Shown here: positions 38,801 through 47,857 of the stretch, one piece after another
Layout: every line of letters begins with the position of its first letter
Numbering within the stretch: the stretch's first letter is position 1
Assembly: GCF_009617875.1 (NCBI RefSeq)
Contig: NZ_BLAV01000001.1
Span: 2,232,001-2,296,000, forward strand
Length of the DNA stretch: 64,000 nucleotides
Direction of reading: 5' to 3'
Source of the DNA: Prolixibacter sp. NT017
GTDB lineage: Bacteria > Bacteroidota > Bacteroidia > Bacteroidales > Prolixibacteraceae
Made by a program: the position numbers and the translations under genes
The notes under the pieces: model-generated
What the model saw: the letters and a program-made list of their open reading frames with translations, nothing else
Databases searched by the model: none
What the model was told of the DNA's origin: nothing

Positions 38801-40380
38801 AAGGCGATTCCAAGGCAGGAGATGGTATATTCACAGGAATAATCAAACTACCAACAGTGCCTGGCAAATACAAAATATATGCTCAAGCAATTTCCTATGA
38901 TAATGGAATACAGAATGAGATCGTTTCCGACAGCATGACTTTTTTTATCGATAATGATACACCAAAACTAGTAGTCACACCATCAGTTATTGATTTTGGT
39001 CGGATAAGTATTGGTGGGACTTCAGATAAAAAATTCGTTGTTCTAAATGACGGCAATTCGTTGGTTAATTGCAATTTGAATGTTAGTAGTCCCTTTTTTA
39101 TTGTGAACGGCAAAGATATTAACTTGAACCCCGGTGAAAAAGAAGAGATTGAAGTTAAATTTCAGCCCAATACAAGTGGAAGTTTTGTCAAAGATGTTAA
39201 TTTCTCGGGACTAGACAATTATTCATGTCTACTAAAAGGAGAAGGTCAAAACTCCATAATTGCTCCACAAATTATGGATATCATTGACCATGATCAGTTA
39301 GCACGATCTACCTATGTCAGTCCTGTTCCTGTATTAAGTTCTGGTTCCTTGCCAGTTACTTGGACATTACTTGACGCTCCAACTGGTGCGACTATTAATA
39401 ATCAGACCGGAGTTGTTACCTGGCTTAATCCTATGAAATCTCAAAATCCTTATCTATTTACTATCCAAGCACAAAATGATGCAGGAAAAGATGAGCAAAG
39501 TTGGTATTTGAAAGTTTTGGATGATGCTTCAATGGTGAATTACAGCATTGCCGGGAATATGCTCAGTCAAGAAGATAACTCAAAGAGCGCTGAAATTAAT
39601 ATTCCTGTAACATTGCAGGTTATAGGAGATATTGAGAATACAATTTCAGTAAGAAGTGATGGAAGTTATGACATTACTGGTCTTAAGGCTGGAGATTATT
39701 CTCTTATTCCTAAAGAAAATGGGAAAACTATCCTTCCTGACACATTGGTGTTTACCCAATTGTCTGAAAATAAATTCAATCAAGACTTTATAATTCTTAG
39801 CAATACTCCTCCAGTATTCGAGGATCAAACATTTTCGGTCATTGAACACTCACCAATTGGCACATTAGTTGGCGAAATTGTTGCATCCGACACTGAAGGT
39901 GACAGCTTACAATATAAAATACTTTCAGGTAATGAAAGAAATTTATTAGTCATGAATAATTTAACTGGTGATCTTTTCGTGAATGATTCAATAAATTTAA
40001 ATAAGAGTGAAATTGACACAATTAATTTAAAAATAGAAGTAACCGATAATGGAATAGGGAAACTATCATCTATTGCAACGATTAATGTAATTCTTGAAGG
40101 GAATTCCAGTACAGGAATTGGAAATGTGGTACAAAATGAGCTTCTCAAAATTTATCCTAACCCGTGTTCCGATTTTCTATACATCCGAATAGAGAACAAT
40201 TCACTCAATGGAATGGCAAAACTTCAATTGTTTGATATTACCGGGAAGGTTGTGTTAATAAAAGATGTCAATTTATCGAACGTTATGAGACTTAATTTGC
40301 CAAGCAATTTAAATGGCATTTATTTTCTACAAGTAAACTACCTTGGTAAAATTTTCTGCAGTAAAGTTATTATCAGATGA
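35896..40380 (+). CDS. giant secreted multidomain protein with T9SS sorting domain
   Basis: The 1494-aa protein has a signal peptide (to about residue 20). Three tandem ~196-residue units follow (about 20-607), each a Cna-B-like beta domain plus a CARDB-like domain (PVTMEVTVKNNLSFSRDVEVELYVD). Next are a TolB/WD40-like propeller region (about 620-905), a beta domain (DGGNEGDSKAGDGIFTG), an ASH/HYDIN-like domain (about 1015-1105), an Ig-like domain, a cadherin-like repeat (about 1310-1400) and a C-terminal type A sorting domain (LLKIYPNPCSDFLYI..). It should be exported by T9SS and displayed on or released from the cell surface. No catalytic motif is seen; adhesion or binding is inferred. Confidence 0.9.
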   Translation: MKTKVILLLFLNLVLAKTFAATIYVNVHNINGSTVSNAYVILYDNNGNPIKTGYTDSTGQVTFALLDYGTYSYEVYYTGETKEFWGSDERFYLGEPTLTRNFTRDWPYKYSDNFPISDALVNQPVTMEVTVKNNLSFSRDVEVELYVDQNKSSDGWHKVSTSQNIGSNGKATFNFDFTPTTTGTYYWKARVLTFNNGSNKYIPTDSYNWQTGFTANEQTGNLDIRVKNINGADIGNASVKLYIGSSAITKVTNASGIASFTGLNYDTYNYEVYYDGESNEFWGNDNVQINSAATSVTFTRNWPYMYSNNFPISSVLLNQPVTMEITVKNNLSFSRDVEVELYVDQNKSSDGWHKVSTSQNIGSNGKATFNFDFTPTTTGTYYWKARVSTFNDGSNKYIPTDSYNWQTGFTANEQTGNLDIRVKNISGADIENALVKLYNGSNTIVKLTNTSGIASFTGLNYGTYKYEVYSDEKLNEFWGNDSVKLNSAATSVTFMRNWPYMYSNNFPMSNALLNQPVTMEVTVKNNLSFSRDVEVELYVDKNESSNGWHKISTSQNIGSNGKVTFSFNFTPTSAGTYYWKTRVLTFNDGANKYIPTDTYNWQTGFEISDENLAFNKIKGRVAYHVDSDNRSLHTPVDENDGQIYIVDLEKKEKKKLNLTQNGLSLGNAMNPSFNPDGSCLTFMAIPKGDNLKWGNMHVYVYDLADNTLRCIDQGQDPKFNLLGDSIIYKKNRGIWIISSNGDTTSRREILHDSFEYSGPNFSPDISNNIITYWKTYTIGGDTTGDICTMENGRNISTLVKGNESDNNYYPIWKNKDTIMYVNSNLGDDIYFYSLKSSENFKCLFNSDKDDSDPFAISGRFIGFSSNRSFGDVGKEYELCIVDLLKNTVNRIEKTSSELMELGGTYSKFSLSRKLTIQAGTNEHFKPNSSQLVEVHAYSDGAPWQNANIKVYIKGNEDFEFSTFNDGGNEGDSKAGDGIFTGIIKLPTVPGKYKIYAQAISYDNGIQNEIVSDSMTFFIDNDTPKLVVTPSVIDFGRISIGGTSDKKFVVLNDGNSLVNCNLNVSSPFFIVNGKDINLNPGEKEEIEVKFQPNTSGSFVKDVNFSGLDNYSCLLKGEGQNSIIAPQIMDIIDHDQLARSTYVSPVPVLSSGSLPVTWTLLDAPTGATINNQTGVVTWLNPMKSQNPYLFTIQAQNDAGKDEQSWYLKVLDDASMVNYSIAGNMLSQEDNSKSAEINIPVTLQVIGDIENTISVRSDGSYDITGLKAGDYSLIPKENGKTILPDTLVFTQLSENKFNQDFIILSNTPPVFEDQTFSVIEHSPIGTLVGEIVASDTEGDSLQYKILSGNERNLLVMNNLTGDLFVNDSINLNKSEIDTINLKIEVTDNGIGKLSSIATINVILEGNSSTGIGNVVQNELLKIYPNPCSDFLYIRIENNSLNGMAKLQLFDITGKVVLIKDVNLSNVMRLNLPSNLNGIYFLQVNYLGKIFCSKVIIR
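36261..38024 (+). repeat. three in-frame 588-bp tandem repeats inside giant gene
   Basis: The landmark CCAACCGGTTACGATGGA starts at 36261, 36849 and 37437, an exact 588-bp period (196 codons). Within each unit, about 300 bp after the landmark is nearly identical at the nucleotide level. The last unit diverges in its second half, so the repeat signal ends by about 37710. Confidence 0.85.
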
Positions 40381-40912
40381 CTTGCTCCTTCAATATCAGA
40401 ATAAACAAAATAGCTATTTAGCAAATGAACGTTCTGCATATTGTGAGGAATCTTCTTCATCTCACGGAAGAAAGTTCTTCATCGCACGGAGGTGAGATAA
40501 GCTTCTCAATTCGGCGAGTTCTTTATCTCGTCGTTATCTTAATATTTTGATACACTTTTCTGCATTTCAGGAGTAGAATATGGATGAAATTCACTAATTT
40601 TCTTCCTGATTCAGACCACCAGATGATGAGACCTATACTAAAAATCGTCATCCACTTGCGATCACACTGCCCCCATCCGTGCAGGTACCTGTTCTTCGTG
40701 AGTGGATTTCCGGAGACGGACTCACGGGCCTGCTAATCGCACAAAGGCCCCTTCCTGCACACCGGGACAGCCCCGGTTCTATAACCAATCTCCTTATTGA
40801 AGTTCCCCCACTGCTGCAAGAGGAAACTCCGATTCTACTATCAATTATTATTTGCGCCATCTTCCCTGTTAAGGTAGGACGCGCTTATTTGAACATTTAA
40901 AAAGCAGATTCA
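40381..40912. other. intergenic tract between giant gene and HU-like gene
   Basis: No gene seen. It begins with the right copy of the 32-bp repeat and further TTCTTCATC/GGAGGTGAGATAAG modules (40441-40535), then a GC-richer unassigned stretch (40640-40880). A GTGAGTGGATTTCCGGAGAC segment and the promoter of the HU-like gene should lie in the latter part. Confidence 0.6.
40452..40483 (+). repeat. 32-bp direct repeat flanking giant gene, right copy
   Basis: Identical to 35441-35472, same orientation, 72 bp after the giant gene's stop. Confidence 0.85.
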
Positions 40913-41293
40913 ATGTCTATATTATATTCGAAGATCCAGCGGGTCAACCCGCGGGATACCGAAGCGGCGAAGAAGTGGTACATCGTGCCCAGCCGCGTTG
41001 AACTGAAAGATGAGAAAACCATCGCCGAAGCGCTCACCAAAAACACCACGCTGAGTCGTGGCGAGGCTTCCCTGGTCATTTACGAACTGCAGTCGGTCAT
41101 TATTGGCTTTCTGCTGGACGGCTACTCGGTCCGCATGGGCGACTGGGGTACGTTTAACATTACCCTGAGCAGCGCCGGTGCCGACACCGAAGCGGATTGT
41201 ACCGCCGAGAATATCAAGTCGGTGAATATCCGCTTCCGTCCCGGTAAGGAAATGAAGGAGGCCCTGGCAAAAGCAACTTTCGCTCCGCGTTAG
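40913..41293 (+). CDS. HU-like DNA-binding protein, Bacteroidota type
   Basis: The 126-aa protein has the HU/IHF fold of the Bacteroidota histone-like family: an N-terminal extension (ILYSKIQRVNPRDTEAAKKWYIVPSRV), then KTIAEALTKNTTLSRGEASLVIYELQSVIIGFLLDGYSVRMGDWGTFNITLSS, and the basic arm ending NIRFRPGKEMKEAL. It bends and packages DNA. It is monocistronic with a strong terminator right after it. Confidence 0.92.
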   Translation: MSILYSKIQRVNPRDTEAAKKWYIVPSRVELKDEKTIAEALTKNTTLSRGEASLVIYELQSVIIGFLLDGYSVRMGDWGTFNITLSSAGADTEADCTAENIKSVNIRFRPGKEMKEALAKATFAPR

Positions 41294-41312
41294 GATAGCA
41301 CTATCCTTATTC

Positions 41313-41343
41313 AGCCCCTGGAACTAGTTTTCAGGGGCTTTTT
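41313..41343 (+). terminator. Rho-independent terminator after HU-like gene
   Basis: Stem AGCCCCTGA/TCAGGGGCT with a short A/T-containing loop, followed by TTTTT. A small second hairpin GGATAG/CTATCC lies just before it (41293-41306). Confidence 0.88.
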
Positions 41344-41785
41344 ATGGACCTCAATTTAACTCATGGCTATTTTATATGTTCTTTTGATCTGTTCCAAAAG
41401 GACAAGTCAAAGCGATCCTTCTGCCCGGGCTATCCCGAATAACCGTCGGGAACCGGCCTACGCACTTATCGCCTTGAGGCGATAGAGGGAATGAGAAATT
41501 TTGATTGCCCCAGGCACCCTGAATAGAAATTTCAAGGAACAATACCTCATCACTGCCAGCAGAAGATCCTTAGTACCATTTTTGAAGAAACCTGACAACC
41601 TCATGTGGGCTGATAGTAGGAAGGTAATCCTGCTATATAAAAAGGATAGAGAAGCCCCCAGCAAAGTCTTCTCTATTCAACAATACCAGGTCGCACTCCA
41701 AAGTCGAACAAACTCTTCAGACAAGAAATCAATCGTATGATCTAACATATTGGAATTCATCGGAGCCTGAACTATACATTTTTTA
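41344..41785. other. intergenic stretch, no gene seen
   Basis: The part around 41399-41480 (GACAAGTCAAAGCGATCCT.. CACTTATCGCCTTGAGGCGAT) is related to 53233-53430 (GACAAGTCAAAGTGCTCCT.. CACTTATCGTCTTATGGTGAT), another intergenic repeat. The rest is unassigned. Confidence 0.5.
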
Positions 41786-42595
41786 TTAATCGATTTTGGT
41801 AGGGGCACCCCCATACGCTTTCCTGTAAGCAGTCGAAAAGTGTGACAAATTCTCAAATCCCAGACCGAGATATATTTCACCGGGCCTTTTGTTCTTTTCC
41901 TGAATGAGATACCTTGCTTCTTTAAGCCTCTTTTCAACGAGCCACCTGCCAGGCGTCTGATTAAAGATTTTCTTAAAATCCCTTTTAAAACCGGATAAAC
42001 TTCGTCCTGTTAGATAGGCAAACCGTCCAATATCCACATTATATCTGTAATGTTCATTCATAAAACCTTCCAGATCAAGTTTTCCCGGATCACTAAAATT
42101 GAACAAAGTTGCCTTTATATCGGGATAAAAAAGGACTAAAAGATTTACCAGTTCCTTAACCTTCAGGCGGGTTATGTTTTCGCTGTTCTGCAAATTCCCA
42201 TCGATATAAGGGCTAAGTGACTTGATATACGCTTTGAGGTAATTATTTGGCTTCAGTAGCCAAAGCTTTTTACCTAAACTTTCAGCGTTGATTTCAAAAC
42301 TATTTTCGACAGCAAGTTCCCTGAGTGTGAACTCATCAATATAAACCGAGAGCGCCCGATATTCTTCATTAACTGACTTTTTAACGTACCTGGCGAGCTG
42401 ATTTTTAGCAAAAAACCGAATATCTCCGGTTTTGAAATGGTAAGTCTTATTGCCGATCCACATTTCCTGTTCTCCGCTAATGATATAGCTAAAAACATGG
42501 TCCGAAATGAAATTTTCGCCTTCAATATGGCGGTCAGCATAACAGGCATAAAGTATCTGCCGGCTATGCTGACCTGTTTTTACATCTCTATTCAT
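41786..42595 (-). CDS. AraC-family transcription regulator
   Basis: The 269-aa protein has an N-terminal cupin-like sensor region and a C-terminal double helix-turn-helix of the AraC type (VDIGRFAYLTGRSLSGFKRDFKKIFNQTPGRWLVEKRLKEARYLIQ..RPGEIYLGLGFENLSHFSTAYRKAYGGAP). It starts 7 bp after the aldehyde dehydrogenase stop, so it is probably in the same operon and may control it in response to an aldehyde or alcohol. Confidence 0.92.
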   Translation of the reverse strand: MNRDVKTGQHSRQILYACYADRHIEGENFISDHVFSYIISGEQEMWIGNKTYHFKTGDIRFFAKNQLARYVKKSVNEEYRALSVYIDEFTLRELAVENSFEINAESLGKKLWLLKPNNYLKAYIKSLSPYIDGNLQNSENITRLKVKELVNLLVLFYPDIKATLFNFSDPGKLDLEGFMNEHYRYNVDIGRFAYLTGRSLSGFKRDFKKIFNQTPGRWLVEKRLKEARYLIQEKNKRPGEIYLGLGFENLSHFSTAYRKAYGGAPTKID

Positions 42596-42602
42596 ATTAG
42601 CT

Positions 42603-44018
42603 TCAACTTATGATTGCTTTGGGTTCCAATTGGGCTTCCAAACCGTAAATACCTCCTTCCCGGTTAAGGCCCGATTGTTTAAAACCACCAAACGGAGCAT
42701 TTGGATCATGCTTCAACGTATTAATCAGCACTCTCCCTGCTTTTAATTTTGATGCCACTAACGACGCTCGTCCCGCATCCGATGAGTTAATATAGGACAA
42801 CAAGCCAAAGTCTGTGTCATTCGCGATATCTATAGCCTCTTCCTCTGTCGCATACGCGATAATGGAAAGTACAGGACCAAAAATTTCATCTTTTGCTATT
42901 TCCATATCTTTAGAAACATTGTAAAAAACAGTTGGTTTAGCAAAATTTCCAACCTCGAGTCCTTCAGGTTTGCCCAGGCCCCCAATAAGCATTTCCGCTC
43001 CGGAAGACAGACCGCCTCGAATATAATGCTGAACCCTCTGATATTGTTTCTCATTTGCAAGCGGCCCAAGCGCTGTCGTTTCGTCATTGGGGTCACCCAC
43101 CTTCATACCCTTTACCGTTTCCAAAACCAGTTTCTTTACCTGCTCTAATTGTTTTTCCGGAACGAGCAATCTTGAGGCCGAGATACAAGCCTGCCCATTG
43201 TTATTAAAACAGGCATTTACAGCCATTGGCACAGCAGAAGACAAGTCAGCATCATCCAGAATAATGTATGGACATTTCCCGCTTAATTCCAATGTCAGAC
43301 GCTTCATCGTGTCAACTGCGTTTCTTGCGATAATCTTACCAACCTGGGTCGATCCGGTAAAGGCAATTTTGGCGATATCCTTATGCGTCGATAAGACAGG
43401 TCCGAGAATTTCTCCGCGCCCGTTTATTACATTAATGATTCCCGCCGGCAATCCTGCTTCATGGAAACACTCCATCAACACCTGCGTTTGCAAAGCACTC
43501 ATTTCACTTGGTTTGATCACCGTAGTGCACCCGGCAGCAATTGCTGCGGCTAGTTTCACGGCTATTGATCCCGAATTCGAATTCCATGCAGTAAGGATGG
43601 CAGTGACTCCCAACGGTTCCAAAACCACTTTCGATTCTCCCACGGTCCGCTCAAATTCAAATGTCTCCAGGAGTCTTTTGAATTCAAGAAATATCTGCGC
43701 GGCATAATGATTCGACCAATGAGCGCGAACAACATTGGCACCATACTCCTCGATGGTTGCCTTTTGCAAATCAGAAACCCTGTACATTACTGCATCATGC
43801 AATTTTTGCAGGTAATCCATCCGGGTTTCAACCGTTGATGCTGCAAAAGCCGGAAAGGCTTCTTTGGCTGCAGCAATTGCACTTAATGCATCATCCTCAT
43901 TCCCCAAAATTACTTTCCCGATTACTTCGTTATTTGTCGGATTAAATAAATCCATGGTCTCTTCGCCCTGAGGAACAACAAACTTTCCATTCACATAGAT
44001 CTTATTAACTACTTTCAT
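42603..44018 (-). CDS. NAD(P)-dependent aldehyde dehydrogenase
   Basis: The 471-aa enzyme oxidises aldehydes to acids. It shows the ALDH landmarks: ILTAWNSNSGSIAVKLAAAIAAGCTTVIKPSE (cofactor binding), FTGSTQVGK, the general-base region LELSGKCPYIILDDADL, and the catalytic cysteine in NNNGQACISASRLL. The substrate is unknown. Its 5' end and leader (43957-44075) recur as a fragment at 50246-50365. Confidence 0.93.
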   Translation of the reverse strand: MKVVNKIYVNGKFVVPQGEETMDLFNPTNNEVIGKVILGNEDDALSAIAAAKEAFPAFAASTVETRMDYLQKLHDAVMYRVSDLQKATIEEYGANVVRAHWSNHYAAQIFLEFKRLLETFEFERTVGESKVVLEPLGVTAILTAWNSNSGSIAVKLAAAIAAGCTTVIKPSEMSALQTQVLMECFHEAGLPAGIINVINGRGEILGPVLSTHKDIAKIAFTGSTQVGKIIARNAVDTMKRLTLELSGKCPYIILDDADLSSAVPMAVNACFNNNGQACISASRLLVPEKQLEQVKKLVLETVKGMKVGDPNDETTALGPLANEKQYQRVQHYIRGGLSSGAEMLIGGLGKPEGLEVGNFAKPTVFYNVSKDMEIAKDEIFGPVLSIIAYATEEEAIDIANDTDFGLLSYINSSDAGRASLVASKLKAGRVLINTLKHDPNAPFGGFKQSGLNREGGIYGLEAQLEPKAIIS

Positions 44019-44176
44019 TACGATAAACTTTTAAGTAAAACATTGATTGAATTGTCAGATACAAATTTCGCGTGCTTTTAGCCGATGCGGTTTTCTAAAA
44101 AGTCCAATCTGATTTATTCAAAAGTCCATTCTCCAGGAGTATCCATTTAGGGGCTCGCCGAAAGCAAGGAAAATAT

Positions 44177-45766
44177 CTATCTCAATGAAATGGTATATTG
44201 GATATTCGCTTCTTCCAAAAATGTTTCGTCATGAGAAACAACAATCAACGTACCTTCATATTCATTGATTGCAGCGGTTAAAATTTTTATATTCTGAATA
44301 TCAAGATTATTAGTTGGTTCGTCTAAAACAATAATATCTGGTGATTGGTTTGCAATGGTCAAACAACAAATCATTAAACGCATTCTTTCTCCGCCACTTA
44401 ACGCTCCGCATGATTTATTCCAGGTCTCTGCTGAGAACAGAAATCGATTAAGTCTTATTTTTATTTCATGCTCTTGCAATGCAGTGGTGTTAAATTCCTG
44501 GGCTTGTTCGTAAATATTCAGACTATTATTTATTAAAGAATAATCCTGGTCTATATATACAGCCTTGCTGTCTGCCCTGTAAATTGTCCCCGTCTGAGGT
44601 TCTAAACCTCCTAAAATCAATTTGATTAAGGTTGTTTTACCCGAACCATTCAATCCATGTAGCACAATGCGCTCACCACTGGTTATCTGTAAATTCAGAT
44701 CCTCTGCCCATAAGAATTTAGACCCGTAGCCATAATTAATGTTCGTAGCGGTAATCAATATCTTACCTTTATGCAAATTCGAGTTATCAAACCCAAATTT
44801 CATCTTGTCAATCTCGGGAACAGACGAACGTAATTCATGTAATTCATGAGAAATACCACCGATTTTCTCAGCATGGACATTTTTTTGCCTGGAACTACTA
44901 TTTTCGGCATCGTTTTTCATCTTGTCCATCATTGACTTACCCATGCCAGCCTTAGTCTGTTTTTTCTTTCCTCGCGAATCTAATTTTTGTTGCCTTTCTA
45001 TGGTGTCACGTTCCTTTTCTTTCGCTTTTCGCAACGCTTTCTCTTTGCTTTGAATATCTTGGTTCAAAGCATTGTTTTCTATTTGTTTTTGATGAACATA
45101 AAAATCATAATTACCTCCGTAAACAACAATCCCCTTTTTACTCAATTCATAAATCGAACCCAAAAGATTAAGCAGCTTCCTATCATGGCTTACAATAATC
45201 ATAGCACATTTTGAAGATTGAATGAAGTCGTATAATAGTTGCCTTCCTATAATATCTAAATGATTGCTCGGTTCATCCATTAAGACCAATTCTGGCTGAT
45301 GAATAGAAATACCTGCCAAAAAAACCTTTGTTTTTTGTCCTCCGCTTAGGGATTCCATTTTTTGGTCCAGGTCTAAATTGTTTAGTTGCCAGTATTCCAA
45401 GGCCTGATTGCAACGGTCCTCAACAGTCCAGTCATCATTAAGCAATGCATAGTTTTCTTCCGACACATTTCCGTTCAGGATTTCTCTAAAAGCAGTAACC
45501 TTTTTTTCAACACCTAACGCCTGAGCAATAGTCAGATGATTAAATTGTCCAAATATTTGAGGTATGTAATACGGTTCAGTCTCGACTTTAAACTGACCTT
45601 CGGAGGCTTGTAGATTACCCGCAATTATTTTTAGCAATGTTGATTTACCAACCCCATTGTTGCCAATCAATGCGATTTTTTCAAGACTGTTAATTGAGAA
45701 AGATATATTCTCAAAAAGTAAATCCTTATTAGGATGTATATATGAAATGCTTTGTAGGTATAACAT
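44177..45766 (-). CDS. ABC-F family ATP-binding protein
   Basis: The 529-aa soluble protein has two ABC modules: Walker A GNNGVGKSTLLK with signature ESLSGGQKTKVFLA and Walker B VLMDEPSNHLDI; and GLNGSGKTTLIK with ALSGGERMRLMICC and VLDEPTNNLDI. They are joined by a basic coiled linker (KEKALRKAKEKERDTIERQQKLDSRGKKK). There are no membrane segments. ABC-F proteins act on ribosomes, as translation factors or antibiotic-resistance protectors. Which applies here cannot be told from sequence alone. Confidence 0.92.
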   Translation of the reverse strand: MLYLQSISYIHPNKDLLFENISFSINSLEKIALIGNNGVGKSTLLKIIAGNLQASEGQFKVETEPYYIPQIFGQFNHLTIAQALGVEKKVTAFREILNGNVSEENYALLNDDWTVEDRCNQALEYWQLNNLDLDQKMESLSGGQKTKVFLAGISIHQPELVLMDEPSNHLDIIGRQLLYDFIQSSKCAMIIVSHDRKLLNLLGSIYELSKKGIVVYGGNYDFYVHQKQIENNALNQDIQSKEKALRKAKEKERDTIERQQKLDSRGKKKQTKAGMGKSMMDKMKNDAENSSSRQKNVHAEKIGGISHELHELRSSVPEIDKMKFGFDNSNLHKGKILITATNINYGYGSKFLWAEDLNLQITSGERIVLHGLNGSGKTTLIKLILGGLEPQTGTIYRADSKAVYIDQDYSLINNSLNIYEQAQEFNTTALQEHEIKIRLNRFLFSAETWNKSCGALSGGERMRLMICCLTIANQSPDIIVLDEPTNNLDIQNIKILTAAINEYEGTLIVVSHDETFLEEANIQYTISLR

Positions 45767-45933
45767 AATTTCTTTCTTTAAGAATGAAGCAAATAAGCAA
45801 ACCGTCTATGACTTATTGGTTTTAATTTGTCTGAAAGAAATTATTAATCACATTTTTATTATACCTTTTATTTTTATCGAGGTGCAAATATATAAAACTG
45901 TATTGTATTTGCAATGGACTTGTCTGTACAGCA

Positions 45934-46018
45934 GCTAACGTAGTTGTATATGTAGCGTGTTTATTTCTCTTATATCGGAACGCAAAGGTGTTCTTTCCAT
46001 CTCGTCGACTGAATTCAC
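45934..46018. repeat. intergenic repeat family TAG, copy 2
   Basis: Reads AACGTAGTTGTATATGTAGC, then TTTATTTCTCTTATATCGGA, GCAAAGGTGTTCTTTCC and TCGTCGACTGAATTCACG. Confidence 0.6.
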
Positions 46019-46415
46019 GCACAAAAACAGGGAGAGTAAACTATTACGGGAAATATCAAATACATGGACATTTTAGATATGAAGGTCCGGGTGCCTCCAG
46101 CGGTCGTGTGATGTTGATGATTGAAGAGCATTCTGGGTTTCGACCGCAACGGTTTGACACGAACATCGGAAAACTATTACTCTTCCTTGTCCTTTTACCT
46201 CTTAAGAAACAATGATTATGCTAATTAGTAAAAATAGGCCTGTGGGCCTACCGCATAATTGTTTCCTTCTTCTGTTGGAAGATGCTAATCTTCCGGGGAC
46301 TTGTCATAAAAGTACCAATCCCGACATATGGCAGGTCAAGGCTTGCGAATTGTATGGCGACGGGTACCCAAACCGTATTTTGTCCCGCGACGCCAACTCA
46401 CAGGCCGGGCTCCTT

Positions 46416-46445
46416 TTTAAACCCCTCGAATTCGAAGGGTTTAAA
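46416..46445. repeat. near-perfect 30-bp palindrome (KilA-N fragment)
   Basis: Same sequence as 34941-34970 except one base (CGAAGGG for CGAGGGG), leaving one mispaired position. It encodes FKPLEFEGFK, as in KilA-N proteins, but without an intact gene around it. Confidence 0.75.
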
Positions 46446-46898
46446 ATACTGACTATATACTGTTTTCTACTGGAAGAAAATCCTTGCCGCAGGGGATGTA
46501 AATTTCCTAATGTGAAAATGAGCAACCGGTGCTTAGAGAATTATTTTTTCACGGCAGGGAATTGGGGAGAGATCTCCGCAGGTTGGCGAAAGTGTCAGGC
46601 CCTTCCCCTACTCCCAAAGTAATGTAGGATTTCATAATCAGTTGGCGGGAAAATGTGAAGATGGAAAACTGCAAAAGTGGAGCGTCCACCATGCGGCATA
46701 TCTTATATGCTCACCTTATGCGATGGAACACCTCACCCCGATGCGGTCGGAACGCCCCGGCAGGCGAAAAGTGCGTGGGCCCGTCAAAGTCACCCGGGAA
46801 GGGGTTGTGGGAGCGGTTTTTGGCGGGTATTCCGGCTGATGGACAGGAATAACTTAGTTTTTAGAACCGAACATATTAAAATCGGGACTTCCCAATTG

Positions 46899-47813
46899 TC
46901 AGTTAAATGACTGCCTGAATTCTGAAGGCGAAAGTTTTGTCTTTGCCTTAAACAGTTTACTGAACGACTGCGAATATTCAAAACCCAATTCATAAGCAAT
47001 CTCACTAATGGTCATGTTGGTAGTGGTAAGTAGTTGTTTCGCTTTCTCGATTAGTTTATCCTGGATGTGCTGTTGTGTACTTTGACCTGTCAGATTTCTA
47101 AGCATATCACTCAGATAATTGGCAGACATATTTAATTGGCTGGAAAAGTACTGAACCGATGGCACTCCTTTTAAAGAAAGGTTGTCACCTTCAAAATAAT
47201 CATTGACCAGTTTTTCAAACTTGATCAGCAATTCATTGTTTACTGCTTTTCTTGTAATAAACTGTCGGTTGTAAAAACGACTACAGTAATTCAACAGCAA
47301 TTCTATTTGTGAGATAAGTATGTCCTGACTGTAAATGTCTATCGTTGAACTGTATTCTTTTCGTATTGTATCCATTACCTCCTCAATAGTCGTTGCTTCT
47401 TTGTCAGAGAGATGAAGCGCTTCATTGGCCATATAGGAAAAAAAGCCAAACTTAGTAATCTTCGCAGCTAATGGTGAAGTTCTTATAAAATCCGGATGTA
47501 TCAGCATCGTCCAGCCCTGTAGGTTCACATCTTCCGCCAACTCAGAAACAATTACCTGGTTAGGCCCATGAAAAACCATTGCTCCTTCCTGAAAATCATA
47601 GTAATGCTGGCCATATTTCATGGTACCTGTATAATTAATTTTCCGGCTTATGGTAAAAAAATCGTAGGTTTTATTTTTGAGTTTTTCATCAGCATAATTC
47701 TGAATATCTTCATGGTTAATCAGCCCGATTAAAGGATGCTGAGGCTTGCCAACGCCTAACAACCGGTAATATTCGGATATTGATTTTATTTTATATGGTT
47801 TATCAATTTTCAT
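46899..47813 (-). CDS. AraC-family transcription regulator
   Basis: The 304-aa protein has an N-terminal cupin-like region (YGQHYYDFQEGAMVFHGPNQVI) and a C-terminal AraC helix-turn-helix pair (GVPSVQYFSSQLNMSANYLSDMLRNLTGQSTQQHIQDKLIEKAKQLL..MTISEIAYELGFEYSQSFSKLFKAKTKLSPSEFRQ). It lies 44 bp after an SDR gene on the same strand and probably regulates the SDR/hydrolase pair upstream. Confidence 0.92.
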   Translation of the reverse strand: MKIDKPYKIKSISEYYRLLGVGKPQHPLIGLINHEDIQNYADEKLKNKTYDFFTISRKINYTGTMKYGQHYYDFQEGAMVFHGPNQVIVSELAEDVNLQGWTMLIHPDFIRTSPLAAKITKFGFFSYMANEALHLSDKEATTIEEVMDTIRKEYSSTIDIYSQDILISQIELLLNYCSRFYNRQFITRKAVNNELLIKFEKLVNDYFEGDNLSLKGVPSVQYFSSQLNMSANYLSDMLRNLTGQSTQQHIQDKLIEKAKQLLTTTNMTISEIAYELGFEYSQSFSKLFKAKTKLSPSEFRQSFN

Positions 47814-47857
47814 ATTGCTTAATGTAGGTAACCAAAACGTGGCTTTGGGTAGGTAAG

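Larger units (their letters stand above)
45767..46898. other. 1.1-kb intergenic tract with repeat and KilA-N debris
   Basis: No intact gene is accepted. It contains a repeat-family copy (45934-46018), a near-copy of the KilA-N palindrome (46416-46445) in a frame reading FKPLEFEGFK on both strands, and a GC-rich segment (46640-46860) with short overlapping frames. It looks like remnant DNA between two minus-strand genes. Confidence 0.55.

Noticed and set aside
44177..45766. ABC-F protein as a defined antibiotic-resistance gene
   Set aside because: The linker region cannot be assigned to a resistance class by eye, so only the general family is given.
46212..46622. A 136-codon frame containing FKPLEFEGFK
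   Set aside because: Only the palindromic stretch resembles KilA-N. The rest has no family character and the frame crosses repeat-like DNA.
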